From positions 4,993,186-5,057,185 of the forward strand of contig JABBOT010000005.1 in assembly GCA_016165875.1 (NCBI GenBank): a DNA stretch of 64,000 bases, written 5' to 3'. This document shows positions 51,605-63,501 of this stretch, one piece after another. This DNA comes from Acanthopleura granulata. Its lineage: Eukaryota > Mollusca > Polyplacophora > Chitonida > Chitonidae. Position 1 is the stretch's first letter. Each line of letters opens with the position of its first letter. A program made the translations under genes and the position numbers. The notes beneath the pieces are model-generated. The model did no database searches and was not told the origin of the DNA. It was given only the letters and a program-made list of their open reading frames with translations.

Positions 51605-53721
51605 ATCTGCTCAACTAGCCTTCCATCCTACTCTGGTAATGACCAGCTGAGGGACCACAACAGACGGATCTACTCTATCTACATGCTTCTCAAGGACAGC
51701 TTCATTCACAAAGGTGTCCTTCAGGGCTATACAGTTCTTGCTCAAGTCTGGGGTCACGCTGGTCTGGAATCCATCTGTGATGCCACATTTCATCTCAGAA
51801 CTGCTCAAGTCAAAAACTTCCACTAGCTTTGTAGCCCAGTGAAGATTACCTGCAGGTGAACTCAGACATCTACATATCAGCCTTGGCAGAGTTATTAAGT
51901 CCAACTCTGAAGAGTGTCAAATCTAGGAGTATGGAAGTTACCCCACCCATCCATGTGTACGGCCACTGCAATGAAGTTTCCGACTTGCTGGTGGGCATCA
52001 AGCCGATTCTCAGCAACTGTTCCACATACGAGACTAAGTTGGCCAGTCAAACTCCCAACATGGAAAATAAGACGCTTTCGCAGGCGAGGCAGCTTGAACT
52101 GCTGAACTACTATATAAATGGCGCTATAACGATAATTGTCATCATCCTGGGGGTCATCAGCAACCTGCTCAGTATTGCTGTGCTCACGCGACGCACCATG
52201 AGATCATCTACCAACTGTTATCTTACAGCCATCGCAATCTGGGACTCTGTTGTCCTTCTCATCACCTTGTTTCTGGTCAGTTTTCAGCAAATCTCCGAGG
52301 AATTCAAAGAAGCGGTGCACCCGTACATAGTTGTATACGTGTACCCGCTAGCTTTAGTAGCGCAAACCGCGACGATATGGTTGACGGTTTCATTCACAGT
52401 TGAACGCTACATCGCCGTCTGCCATCCGTTGAGAGCAGCCTCTATGTGCACTGTGTTGCGAGCAAGGATAGTTATACTTAGTGTGACAATAAGTGCGTTT
52501 CTCTACAACCTTATCCGCTGGTTCGACTACAGAATTGTGACTACGGTCGACCTGGAAACAAACACAACCTCAACAATTTTTGTGCCCACGGAGTTTGGTA
52601 AGAACGAAACTTACCACCAGGTGTATTTCCTGTGGCTCTACCTGCTGATTATGGGAATTATCCCCCTTGTCTCACTTGCTATCCTTAACACGTTCCTCAT
52701 TTTGGCTGTGCGCCAGTCTCGACAGCATCGCCGCGACATGAACGTCCGCCAGTCGCGGGAAAACAATGTGACCATCATGCTTGTCTCCGTGGTTATTGTC
52801 TTCATTGTCTGTCAAGTGCCTGCCGTCGTTTATAATATGGCCTATGCTATTGATACGGTCAAAATCAATAGCCAGTTTTCCTGGAACGTCATTTCCACAC
52901 TTAGGAATTTTTTGGTGGAGCTGAACAGTGCTGTGAATTTTATACTGTACTGCGCTTTTGGGCAGAAATTCCGTCGCACATTCATGAGAACCTTTTGTCA
53001 GCACTTTATGTCCGATGAGGAATTCAACTCGCTCACATATCCAGCCACTCATTCTGTGATGGGGGCCACCTACCAGTCGACCGTAGGGAGATGTCAGAAG
53101 ATTCGTCGAATTGGCGGCAAAAAGAAGGGGTGTGACGTGTATGACATGACATCGTCGACAGCTGTCACTCACACCACGATCATCTCGCGATGTTCGCCCC
53201 ATTCATCCATAGATTCCATCTCACCAATACACAAACCTGTAGTCACCTACAGCGAAAACGCTGCCCATCGAAAAAAGACCAAGTCGGACGAGTCCAAAAA
53301 GCTACTGCTGTCGAAACACTGCCCCTCCTCTAAAAATGACATCATGGACACTGAAATTAATGATGTGACAGAAAGAATGTTACCTGAAAACAACAGAGCT
53401 CCAAATGGACATAAAACGAATAAGCTGTAGGCTTGCTTAAGTCAAATCATGAATAGAAAGTTATTTGCTTATTTTGCGGAATGATCTGGTCACAGAGATT
53501 TACATGTAGATATACCCTCGCTGACTCAGTGTCACTAAGATCAACCACCTTTGATCCATGACACTGCACGTTTTAATCCACCTCCCAGGGGCGGTTTGTT
53601 CAGGTCTTAAGCAGCCAAGATGCAGTGGTTTCCAGGTCTGACTGGGCTGAATTTCCATCAAAATCAGCTACCTTCATTTAAGTTATTAAATTCTTCATCG
53701 AGGCATAAATCTAAAATTAAA
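51605..53721 (+). other. Probable last (coding) exon of the FMRFamide-receptor-like gene, with 5'UTR and 3'UTR
   Basis: A pyrimidine-rich tract followed by TTTACAG at 51598..51604 is a strong splice acceptor. It would make 51605..51930 a 5'UTR segment joined to an unlocated upstream exon. This segment contains a TAG in the receptor frame at 51832 and short upstream ORFs, for example an ATG ACC AGC TGA. Downstream of the stop no AATAAA is close; an ATTAAA variant lies at 53716..53721 and is taken as the tentative 3' boundary. A later acceptor near 51853..51855 (CTGCAG) is also possible and would lengthen the N-terminus. The exon edges are inferred; the reading frame itself is not affected. Confidence 0.5.
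51931..53430 (+). CDS. FMRFamide-receptor-like class A neuropeptide GPCR (499 aa, single coding exon)
   Basis: Predicted plasma-membrane receptor for a short amidated neuropeptide, signalling through a G protein. Seen: seven hydrophobic segments at about residues 62-85, 96-117, 133-155, 178-198, 231-259, 279-303 and 319-341. TM1 has N78, TM2 has D105, and TM3 ends in E158-R159-Y160 followed by IAVCHPLRA. TM5 has P245. TM6 has FIVCQVP (F291, C294, Q295, P297) in place of FxxCWxP. TM7 has N332-SAV-N336-F-I-L-Y340 in place of NPxxY, then helix 8 with FGQKFRRTF. The N-terminal ~60 residues lack a signal peptide and carry N-glycosylation sequons at N29 and N46; loop 2 has N211 and N225. The ~145-residue tail is Ser/Thr- and Lys/Arg-rich. 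The CQxP and NFxxY variants and the YNLIRWFDY stretch in TM4 point to the FMRFamide-receptor group; other small-peptide receptors are possible. The start is the first in-frame ATG after TAG at 51832, with A at -3 and G at +4. The coding region is visibly richer in G+C and CpG than its flanks. Confidence 0.9.
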   Translation: MEVTPPIHVYGHCNEVSDLLVGIKPILSNCSTYETKLASQTPNMENKTLSQARQLELLNYYINGAITIIVIILGVISNLLSIAVLTRRTMRSSTNCYLTAIAIWDSVVLLITLFLVSFQQISEEFKEAVHPYIVVYVYPLALVAQTATIWLTVSFTVERYIAVCHPLRAASMCTVLRARIVILSVTISAFLYNLIRWFDYRIVTTVDLETNTTSTIFVPTEFGKNETYHQVYFLWLYLLIMGIIPLVSLAILNTFLILAVRQSRQHRRDMNVRQSRENNVTIMLVSVVIVFIVCQVPAVVYNMAYAIDTVKINSQFSWNVISTLRNFLVELNSAVNFILYCAFGQKFRRTFMRTFCQHFMSDEEFNSLTYPATHSVMGATYQSTVGRCQKIRRIGGKKKGCDVYDMTSSTAVTHTTIISRCSPHSSIDSISPIHKPVVTYSENAAHRKKTKSDESKKLLLSKHCPSSKNDIMDTEINDVTERMLPENNRAPNGHKTNKL

Positions 53722-56700
53722 GAACATATAAATGCCGTATTTCACCTGAACTTTTCACCTTTTTTGCAGGTAATTCTTTTTGCCTGCTTCTGATTGGTTC
53801 ATCCTCCTTAAAGGGCCACTTGTTGTGATGTATGATTATTATCTCATCAGGAAACATAAATGTTGGCCTCACAAGTGTCATTTCAAGGCCTTTGAGTGCT
53901 TCCGCAAGTGCATTTTTACAGGCCACATTTTTAGGGGAAACTGAAATTTTTTGGCGATGCTATAAAATTCTCCTTTTTCACATTCAGGTAACAGAAACAT
54001 CCTTTTTTTGTCAATTACCAGCATTTCACTTTAGCCGATTTGCTGCTGGACTGATGAGGCCATCAAAATAACAACCCGCTTCGGATATATTACCAGCATT
54101 TAACTTTACCCGATTTGCTGATGGACTAATGAGCCCATCAAAATAACAACCCACTTCAGATCAAACCACAAACCGACCTGGGTAACATTTCTTGTAGTTA
54201 GCTTTCACTGCAATCTTGACACCAGAATGCAACTGTTCAAAAGAATTCCTCAGGCCTGGTATTTAAACTTTACTCAGGTGCTCAAAGGTGCAATTTGTTA
54301 CCCATTAATTAAAACAGCGAATGAGCTTGACTGTGAACGCTTTATTAGGAAGACTACTGAACAACAGGAAACATGGCTCAATTTGGAATTCGCAAAATTT
54401 CTTAACACAATTAACAAAGCAGTCCAAAACTACATATATATCCTCTGGTTTTGTGCTACTCATCAAACACTTAGGTAGTACAAACAAACACTACAGCAAT
54501 GTGTCAGAATAGGGTGTGTACTTTTACTACAATTTAGTCCAATCACTGTTCAACAGCATATTTATAAAGACTTCGTAGCAAAATATGCTTGCTCTTTGAC
54601 ACTGGTCTGCTCTTGGAACATTTCGTAAAAAATAGAAAAAACTGCCTGCTTGTAGAACAAGTCCATCCAAGTCATCTCCTCTTCTGCTGTTTTTCGTCAC
54701 GCTGTTTCTACATAGCTCTGCTCAAAAAGCAACGATTCCAAGCAGCAGTATCCCACATCAGCTGCAAATGATGTGTTTTTGCCCAGCTTAAAACGGGATT
54801 GTCCAGGTGGGAAATGTTGAGCGATCACACACATTGATTAAACACTCTTTTTACACATCCCTATGTATCATAATTTCACTGCCGTAAGATATCAACATGT
54901 TTTACAGTGACTTAAGATCATCTAAATTGACATCCTTGATCACTGACTTTGCAATCATCAAGAGGCACCTGTGATCAATTGAATAGATTGACATAATATG
55001 AAACTAGACAGTGCTTTCTAAATCAGATCTGCCCCAAGAGAGAACAACGGTTGTCAGGATGACTTTGTTGTCGGAAGCCAGAATACTTTACTGTTATAGG
55101 ATATGGAGATCCAATTCCAAGATCGTTGATTACTGGTCAAAATTCTGATTCCAATCTCTCAAAATTACACAGTTAAACCCCACAGTTAATTATAATATGT
55201 TCAAATGATCCTAAATATTTCCCAGTTTCACACGATTAAACTTAATTTTTCCAAACTAAATAATGATTGGCTGGCATTATTTAGCTAATGAATTTTTTTC
55301 TTGGCAATTTTCTGCGTGGTAAATTACAAATTTTCGACAGACAATGTATCCTCCTAAAGATGGAATGGTGAACAACAAAATTTAAACAAAGATCAGTTCA
55401 CAATGAATCTTAACCACAGAAAGCCATTCGAAAGTTTCATTCACTGGCTACTAGGTGTCAGACAACTACTGCTCCTCGGAAAATTCATCAACATTTACAT
55501 CCTGTCCCACAAGAGGCATTTTTACTAATGAATGTACAGCAAGATGAAAGTGCCAACGATCTGTTCATTCCCTTGAATTCTCAGTTTCAGTATACCAATC
55601 GGCTGTGCCAACTTATAGCATTTTACCGCACATTTTATGCATGCATATAACAAGGAACATATAGACTATAATCCCAGGCTGCCAACACCATAAATGTATA
55701 TTCACTCGTGACATTTGAATAACATACATCGCATCAGACACTTACAACTTAATTATTCAAACTTTATGCACATGTTGTCATGAAAATGATAATTACTTTG
55801 GAATAAAAAGCAAAAATTTTTCTAAAGGATTACTGTCCAGATTTGGTATTTCATTTTTATTTCATAATTAGCAACCTCTGTATACATTATTATATTGAGA
55901 TTAAAAAATACTTAAAAAATGTTCATTAAACCGAGTAATATAGCACATAAAATTGCTAGATAATGAGGCCGGCTTCAGGCATTTTTTCTACCAGCACTCG
56001 GTAGTCTCTGCCAAATGACGGCTTCGCCATTCAGTGTTAAATTAAAGCTACAAGAGTGACAATAAGCATCACCTGAAACTGAAAGTCCAAAGCCTGGCAA
56101 GTGATGTCACTGGCATAAATCGAAACTTCATAATCATCCACTGTGGGTTCAAATTGATATGGCAGTACATCTGCTACTGAGTAGCTAGAATCCCTCTCGA
56201 AAATGATATGGTTCGGATATGAATTCCCAGGTTATACAGACCAGTCAGGTTTGGGTCGGACGTCTATGACGTCGCCCACTGAGCCGTACCAAGCAGCCAG
56301 CTGGAGATTGGCTAGGGCAGTAAATCTATTGTTTTTGGCTGATTTAGAGTCATTATTACGTCTCCCAGAAGCCCTCCCTGTAATATACTGTGAAAACAGG
56401 TTATAATCTTTATAATTAGGATTATTACCAAAATCTGGACACTAATCCTTTAACTCGGATTTAGAATAATCTGGATCAGCTCCCGGAATGTTCCTACGAT
56501 GACAGTTATTCACAAGAGCTCACCAAAATACTTTTGCTGCACCTCTGACTGCCTTCATTCTGTAGGTCTCAAAATCCTTTGTTTCCTGATGGGCTTGATG
56601 GGTGCCACCTTGACTCGTACAAAGTCTCTCTGCAGGTCTGTTCTACATGTACAGTCATAGTTATACATGTTTTCAAACAACAGAAATCTGTCAAAGCTTC
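53722..56700. other. Downstream flank of the receptor gene; no gene recognised
   Basis: AT-rich sequence holding the 75-bp duplication. ORFs near 54227..54512 overlap in several frames and have no recognisable features. Confidence 0.5.
54014..54163. repeat. 75-bp direct duplication, 2 copies
   Basis: ATTACCAGCATTTCACTTTA, CGATTTGCTG and GGCCATCAAAATAACAACCC at 54014 are repeated from 54089 with a few substitutions. It lies about 0.6 kb downstream of the receptor gene. Confidence 0.9.
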
Positions 56701-56939
56701 TAACAACAAAGAAATCAATACGGCTTCTACCGAAAAATTACTGTCACTACAGCAAATGGATCAATTAAGATTATAACTGTTTTCAATTCAAGAAACAAAT
56801 CAATACAGGCTATAATCATCTTCAACACAGAAGCAAATCAACACGAATTCTAATTCACATTGGCGAATGAATCAATATGAGTTCAAATTTCTAAAGTAAA
56901 ACCAATAATATTTTAACTGCAGAACATGAAACAAAGCCA

Positions 56940-57350
56940 GACAGCCTCTTTGTGTTTATGTGGAAATGAATCCATACAGCTACTTATTTTTTTCAATGAA
57001 GCAACGGAATCTATACAGCTACTCATCCTTTTCATCACAGCCAAAGAATCAATAAAGCCACTCGTTCTTTTCATCATAGCCAATGAATCTATACAGCTAT
57101 TCATTCTTTTCATCAAAGCCAATGAATCTATACAGCTACTAATTCTTTTCATCACAGCCAATGAATCTATACAGCTACCCATTCTTTTCATCACAGGAAC
57201 TAAATTTATACAGCTCCTCATTCTTTTTATCAAAGCCAATGAATCTAAACAGCTGTTCATTCTCTTCCTTATAGGAACTGAATTTTTACAGCTGCTCATT
57301 CTTTGCATCGTGCATTCAATGATTTTTTACAGCTGTTCATTCTTTGCATA
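56940..57350. repeat. 39-bp minisatellite, about 10 copies
   Basis: GAATCTATACAGCTACTCAT, TCTTTTCATC and ACAGCCAAT recur. The 13-codon unit keeps a 131-codon minus and a 141-codon plus ORF open; neither is a gene. More degraded related units (CAAATCAATAC-type) extend left to about 56700. Confidence 0.88.
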
Positions 57351-57402
57351 ACCCTTATTCCCACCACAGCAAAGGAATCCATCCACCATCTAATTCTTTT
57401 CA

Positions 57403-57480
57403 ACAGCAACTGAAAACAGTTTTTGCCATTTTCACTACAGCAACTGAAAACAGTTTTTGCCATTTTCTCTACAGCAACTG
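57403..57480. repeat. 34-bp tandem repeat, 2 copies plus part
   Basis: CAGCAACTGAAAACAG then TTTTTGCCATTTTC is repeated from 57438, with a third start at 57472. Confidence 0.85.
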
Positions 57481-58489
57481 CATCCATGAATCCTAAAACT
57501 GTTTTCACATTAGCAGATGAATGAATAGCATTAGTTTTTTTTCCACAGCAAATGGTTCTAAACCGCTTGTAACTGTTGGCAATTCCTCACTTGTTCGCAT
57601 CATCATGACCATGCTTCTAGTCATTTACAATACAAAAAAAAAAAATAAATTACCATTCTTCAGACGTACAGTTAAGGTCGAGGTATTCCAGGAACACAGA
57701 GAGCAAAACCATAATGATCCATTTGTTTTTGTGCACATTAGAAGTTGATTTCAGCAATTCACCAAAAGTTTAGCTTTTTTCATTAACACAGTTGGCTTGA
57801 TCCTGACAGATTCGGCCACATTAGAGAGCCACCTAAATGTTTTGTGTAGAATTTGAATAATTTCTTATCAGAAAAACTGTAGTTATGGCACAAAAGATTC
57901 AATTTAAGGATTTTATGCGCTTTTGAATGCCACCTCAAGGTGAACTACAGTTAATGATAAGCTCTTGACACACAGAATAAGAACAAAACATTTGGATGTA
58001 TTGGCTAGAGACTTAGCATGTGATACATGGGGCATTTTATATATATGCATGCATCATTGACTTTGAGGAACTTCCAAGTATCCTTGAAGCTTAACATGTG
58101 GTATACTTCTACTGAACACAGGTCCAACCTCCACCATCATGAGCAGATGGATTTTCATCACATATTCCCCATACAAAACCAGCCAATGAGTGCCTAGAAA
58201 CTCCCATCATGTGACAGTGTTCACTCAAGCCAGGTGGCATACAGAGAACGTACAAGCCGTTACTACGAAGACTACATGTTACTTCTAAATCCGTTACTCT
58301 GCATGTGTATACAAAACACGGTCAAGTCCTTCACAAAGAAAGTGATTATTGATCTCCTACAAACTTTATCGTTAATATTTTCTGCAGCCAAGAGCCCACG
58401 AGTCGGAGATTTTTATCCAATTATTTCTGGACATTTTGCTCTTAGCTATATTAACTGCTGACTCTGGGTGACGTGATCAATGTAATGTG

Positions 58490-58692
58490 TCTTTAGCTTA
58501 CTAGTCTGTCATCAATTACATCACGAGTTCAAATCCCATTCCTGAGGTAGGGTTCATTTTTAAGTGCTTGAGAGGAAATTTTTCAGACGTTTATCGACAA
58601 GGCACATTGTCTTCCCTGGTACAAGCTTGAACTACAAAAGTGACACATCTATACCATATTAAACGCCAAGAAGGCTAATCAATAAATAGATA
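58490..58692 (+). mobile_element. Candidate second tRNA-derived SINE family
   Basis: A tRNA-like block, TTTAGCTTACTAGTCTG then GAGTTCAAATCCC (B box GTTCAAATC fits GWTCRANNC), is followed by an unrelated body. It ends in ATATTAAACGCCAAG and a short (AATAAATA)-like tail. The arrangement is that of a SINE, but the body differs from the other SINE copies here and no target-site duplication was found. Confidence 0.4.
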
Positions 58693-59324
58693 AAAAAAAT
58701 GACCTCATCATTGTATCGATTTCTTGTACATATTGGACTATAAGTAAGAAATGTGCATGCAGATGTATTGCAAGTCCTCTTGCAGCTCAAAATGATACAC
58801 TGTAACATTAAGACAAATGTACTGTACATAAAATATCGACTATCATTATATATAGTATCTGGAGATTTCTTTATTGTGAAATATAATGCTGAATCATTGA
58901 CCATGATTTGTTTCAATCAAAAATGATATACCTAAATATGTGTATTTTCTTGTGATGACAAATTCAAAAACTATTAATTAAATCATTCCACTGAATATCT
59001 TGAGAACTTTGTGTCCTCTGTAGCGGGCTTGATGTTTTCTTGGTGATTTTTTTATTACTTTTTATTTTTCTCCAAGAGGAAAATGGTAGAGTGAATGCTG
59101 TCCAGACTGAATGAGTGCATGACTGAACAAATTCACAGACGCGCGTGGATGTATGAATTACGAGTAGGGAATAACCCTCTTGTATTTGTTGTATTTCTGA
59201 TGCCAATGCTTGCAAACATGCAGGAACAGGACTTTGACAATACTTTATTGATAACGAACATTTCTTTCCTAGCTCGTTATAATGGGATTACATAGATTAT
59301 CATTATTATTATCATCAGCTGATG

Positions 59325-59566
59325 GATTGGCATTTCACATCGTATTCAACAATATTTCACTTATATGACAGCTGCCCGCACTGTCGTGGAAGGAAACTAG
59401 GCAGAGCCCGGGGGGAACCCACAACCATCTGCAGACCTTCCCATGTAAACATTCCCATGTAAAAATGGAGAGGAAGCCATCCTGGGCTGGACATGAACTC
59501 ACTGCAACCACATTGATGATGGGCTACTGGGTCATTGCACTGCACTAGTGCATTAATTCCTCAGCC
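59325..59566 (-). mobile_element. Diverged copy of the same tRNA-derived SINE
   Basis: It shares with the 34.9-kb copy the tail region (CGTATTCAACAATATTTCACTTATATGAC on + strand, split by substitutions), the AGGCAGAGCCCGGGGG core and the B-box region (GGACATGAACTCAC, now mutated). It also keeps the 5' end TGCACTAGTGCATTAA. The segment between core and B box differs, with CCCATGTAAA repeated. Ends are approximate and no clear target-site duplication is visible, so it is older. Confidence 0.75.
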
Positions 59567-59627
59567 ATAGTGGGACACCACATAGAGGACAGCACAACCT
59601 TAATGTAGGAACTGATACAATGCAATA

Positions 59628-59682
59628 ATTTGTAGGCAACACACCACAACCAAATTTGTAGGCAATGCACCACAACCATATC
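59628..59682. repeat. Short direct repeat, ~26 bp, 2 copies
   Basis: TTTGTAGGCAACACACCACAACC and TTTGTAGGCAATGCACCACAACC in succession. Confidence 0.8.
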
Positions 59683-59837
59683 TGAATGAATGAATGGTTA
59701 GGGTTTAATGCCACATCAGCAAGTATTCGGACATATCCTGGCAATGACCAAATTTGATTGCTGCTTTGAGGCTCCCACCTGCCTCCCAACTGAATTTTAC
59801 ACAGCTCACCAATCAGAAGCATGGGTACAAGGGTGAT

Positions 59838-60165
59838 CCGTTGGCATGGGTGGTTGAGGTGAATGTATGAGTGGATATGTGGGTGATTAGGTGGATGTTT
59901 GAATAGGTGCTCAGTGGACGGGGAATGTATGAGTGAATATGTGGGTGATTAGGTGGGTGCATGAATGGGTGGTTGGTGGTGGGGATATGAGGGTGATTAG
60001 GTGAGTGCATGATTGAGTGCTTGGTGGTTTTTGGGTATGTGTGGGGGGCTTGGAGGGTGCATGATTGGGTGGTTGGTGGTTGGGTATTGCATGAGTGGAT
60101 ATGTGGGTTATTGGGAGGAAGCATTGGTGGCTGCTTGTCATGAATGTATGAGTGGATAAGTGCAA
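59838..60165. repeat. Degenerate G/T-rich tandem repeat
   Basis: GTGGGTGATTAGGTG, GTGCATGAATGGGTG and TGGTTGGTGGT words recur in variable order. Long His/Pro/Thr-rich minus-strand ORFs (149 and 93 codons) are by-products. Confidence 0.8.
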
Positions 60166-60789
60166 GACTGGAAATAGGCAGGACAAGAACAATGTCCTGT
60201 ACCAGACAGTATGTTGGCAGATCGCAACTGTTTGGTAAAGGACAAAACTGCCATGTAAACAAGAATGTAACTTTTTAATTAAGCGGATAATTCGAAAACA
60301 TACCAGTTATGTCCTGCACCTACTCAAAAATTATTTGGGTGTTGGGTGATATATGGAATCTGCTGACAGATTTTCATTAACTGAATGAAAAGAGCTATAA
60401 TAAAAAAAGACATTGGCAGTTTACTTCCACTATGGTCAGAATTGTTTCTGCATTTAAATGATCCACAATATATTAGTATACACGTGTTGATAATGGCACA
60501 CAGCCAGCACTCTACTACAATTTGGTTTTCATACACACTTTACAACAGAAAAGTAAAGGGATACCACATAAATACATATGTAATTCTTGGTAACAGTTTG
60601 TTTAGCTTTTACCTTTGAAGAAGTATAAACCAAATTTAATACAAAGTGTTCCAGCCTGCCTGATATCAGACAGTCCTTCAGCTGTAATGAGGTAATAAAA
60701 TGATAAATACGTAGCCAGGTCAGGGCTTGGGCACTTCCTATAATGGTGTGAGTAATGCACCAGTCGGTTTAGTTTCAGTGATGGTTAGG

Positions 60790-61075
60790 GTGTTATACGT
60801 CTTCTGGGGGGGAGGGGGGGTCATACTTGTAGGTGTCTTTGGGTAGGGTGTTATACTGGTGTCTTTGGGTAGGGTGTTATACTGGTGTCTTTGGGTAGGG
60901 TGTTATACTGGTGTCTTTGGGTGGGGTTTCATACCTGGTGTCACACCTGATTCTCTGGGTGGGCGTTATGCCTGTACTTTGTGTGGGATGTTGTAGGCGT
61001 CATCCCTGGTGTCTTTGGGTGGGGTGTGATAACAGGTGTCTTTTGATGGATGTCATATCTGGTGTCTTGGAATAG
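60790..61075. repeat. 26-bp tandem repeat with degenerate flanks
   Basis: GGGTAGGGTGTTATACTGG then TGTCTTT occurs three times near-perfectly at about 60840..60920. Diverged units lie on both sides, including a G-run at 60806..60820. Confidence 0.85.
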
Positions 61076-61079
61076 GGTT

Positions 61080-63500
61080 CCAGACAACCACCACTGCAAC
61101 TATATGTTCACTCATGGAACCAGCCAGATACAAGCTGATACTGTTGTCAATGCCTCGCCAAGCCAGCAGCACAGAGGCAAAGCAAAAAAAATGTTAAATG
61201 CACTTGAACAAGATTACATGGAATGTCAGAGACAACCCAGTGACATGTGTCGTTGTTGAACATTGGTCATTACTAAGGAACTAAGGAGAAAGGCCATAAG
61301 ATTGATCTAATGATTGGTAAGATTTTCTCTCACTTTAAGAATGCTCATGGATATTTGTTGTAATCAGGAACACTTTGGGTTCTCCATCCACCACTCCCTC
61401 ATCGATAACAAGTGGGCACTGCATGGAAACTCGAGAGATCAGTGTAGCATATTTCATCAACATGTCATTTTGGCTTGAGTCTCCCAAGGAGAAAACAGCC
61501 ATTAGTGGCAACAACAACCTCATAGTTGATTTTGGTTTAAGGCAGAACTGAAGAATATTTGGCTTTAGTGCCATTTCTCGTTACAACAAAGAGGTCTCAG
61601 TCCAAGGTAAAATACCGCCCCTTTGCCAGGCACATCACACACATCCAGGCTTACAGCCATCCACAAGATGAAACTGCTGAATTCAAGCAAAAACAGCCGC
61701 ACTCAAGTATGTGTCCCCAATGGAGTAGGGCTGACAGGCTGCGACACTAGACAAATCAGCCAACAATGGCCCCACACACCTGATAACATGGGTTCAAAAC
61801 TACAGTAGATGTGCTTTCAGTTATTTTCTTATTTTGAGGCATTTTAATTTCTTTAAAGGTCCCTTAAATGGTACTTATGGTTAAAGTACAATACGCAGAT
61901 TCACACTCTGAAATGGTTTGGGGCTTTTCAGCAATAAATATCGCTGAAATTTTGGCCACATCTTCAGCGCAAATGGACTCACACAGAAATTTCTCCTCAA
62001 TAATACTTGTCTTATTAAATCTCCTGTAACTGTCTCTGGCACAAACTGCCATCAATTAATGACAACTTCTAGGGTAATGAAGCTATGGTTTCTGACAAAG
62101 AGGACTTTGTCAGAAATTTCACATTACTGCTGTGTACTACTGTCTAACATACTCTGAAGGTCCTTATCTCCAGGCACTGTTATTCTATTTACTTGGTCAC
62201 ACTTCATATGTAAATATCTTGGGGAATCTTTAATACACCAGTTGGACTGAATAGGTTTTGAAATTAATCAGCCATGTCCAAAACAGTTATTTCTAAGACG
62301 GCTAAGATTCACATTCACACATCTGAAAGTCTCTACAAGTATTTTGTAGGTACTGAAGGGCATCACATATACAACCACTATATCTCCCTTCTCAGCTCTC
62401 ATTATGTTAGAGCAAATTTAGAAACAAAAAACTTCTATAAAATTAAGATGAATACAAATTTTACTACAGATGGCCTCAAATTTCTAATATTTCAACTGCG
62501 ACCTATTATGTCCAGAACAAAAAAAAAGGATTCCTTGCTGCTTAATCAAAATTCTGTCTATAGACAAACATCACTGGTTCATTAAACTCTCTTGGAGATA
62601 ACACAAACCAAAGAACATAATTTTATACATTCTACTTTAAATTCCCACCAGTCAGCTTCTGAGCGAAAAGATTATTGATGGAAGCAGTTTTTATTAGACT
62701 AGCCATCACTCAGCATACAAGGGGAACACACTCTTGCTCATAAAGTGGAAAACCAGCATGAATCAAGTTATCTCCCCCTGGCAACTCATTGTTTAAAAGA
62801 AAAAGCACTAGCACACATGAAAACATGTATTGATAAAGAATCCTGTTTAAAGTTCAAAAAACATCACTTTAAATTTTTGTGACATAGAATAACCCAGATA
62901 TCACAGTTCAAAGTAAGCAAATATTGCCACAAATGGAAAATCAAACAAGCCACCTTCTCTCAATTTTAACCCATCAAGGGCGAGATATTTTCACAACCCA
63001 AGAAGACATGTGTTTCCACCTTGACATCAGCAGTACTTAGTTCATCAATTTGTCATGTAAAAGTAGTGTTAAATAAATTGTTTTCCTTCTGATTATGAGT
63101 CAATTCTAATATACTTTAAAGCCATTTTCAACAAGAAAGTGGTAGTGGAATACGTATGGGGTTCTTCCGCTACGTCTCAACCAGAAGGTCGCCAATTTGT
63201 GGTCTTCGATTGTAATAATACATGGGGCCGTACTTCGCACACAAAGGAGTGTCTCGACTCTGATAATAATCAGCACAGGGTACGGATAACTCGACATCAT
63301 GTTTCCGATTTTTTTATAATCACATCACACAGTTTATTTGGATTACAACTTCTGATTTTGTATACCACAACGTTTCAGCGTATGCATTCCAACATTGTTG
63401 TCAAAGCGAATGAAAATACAACCAAAATGATAATTTACATACCATGAGGTGGGTGTTGAGAAAACAATAATTGTTATTACAACATACATGAGTATACATA
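61080..63500. other. No gene recognised
   Basis: Short ORFs of mixed composition on both strands at 61050..61260 and 61335..61750 could be remnants of an element, but no family is recognisable. 61860..63450 is AT-rich with nothing assignable. Confidence 0.45.
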
Positions 63501-63501
63501 T

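Noticed and set aside
51856..51930. Upstream extension of the receptor from GTG at 51856
   Set aside because: GTG is not a normal eukaryotic start; the ATG at 51931 has a good context and the frame is closed by TAG at 51832.
52672..53202. 176-codon minus-strand ORF opposite the receptor gene
   Set aside because: It is antisense to the conserved TM5-tail coding region, has no recognisable protein features, and the plus-strand frame explains the openness.
56913..57351. 131- and 141-codon ORFs on opposite strands
   Set aside because: By-products of the 39-bp (13-codon) repeat.
59813..60262. 149-codon His/Pro/Thr-rich minus-strand ORF
   Set aside because: Low-complexity translation of the G/T-rich degenerate repeat.
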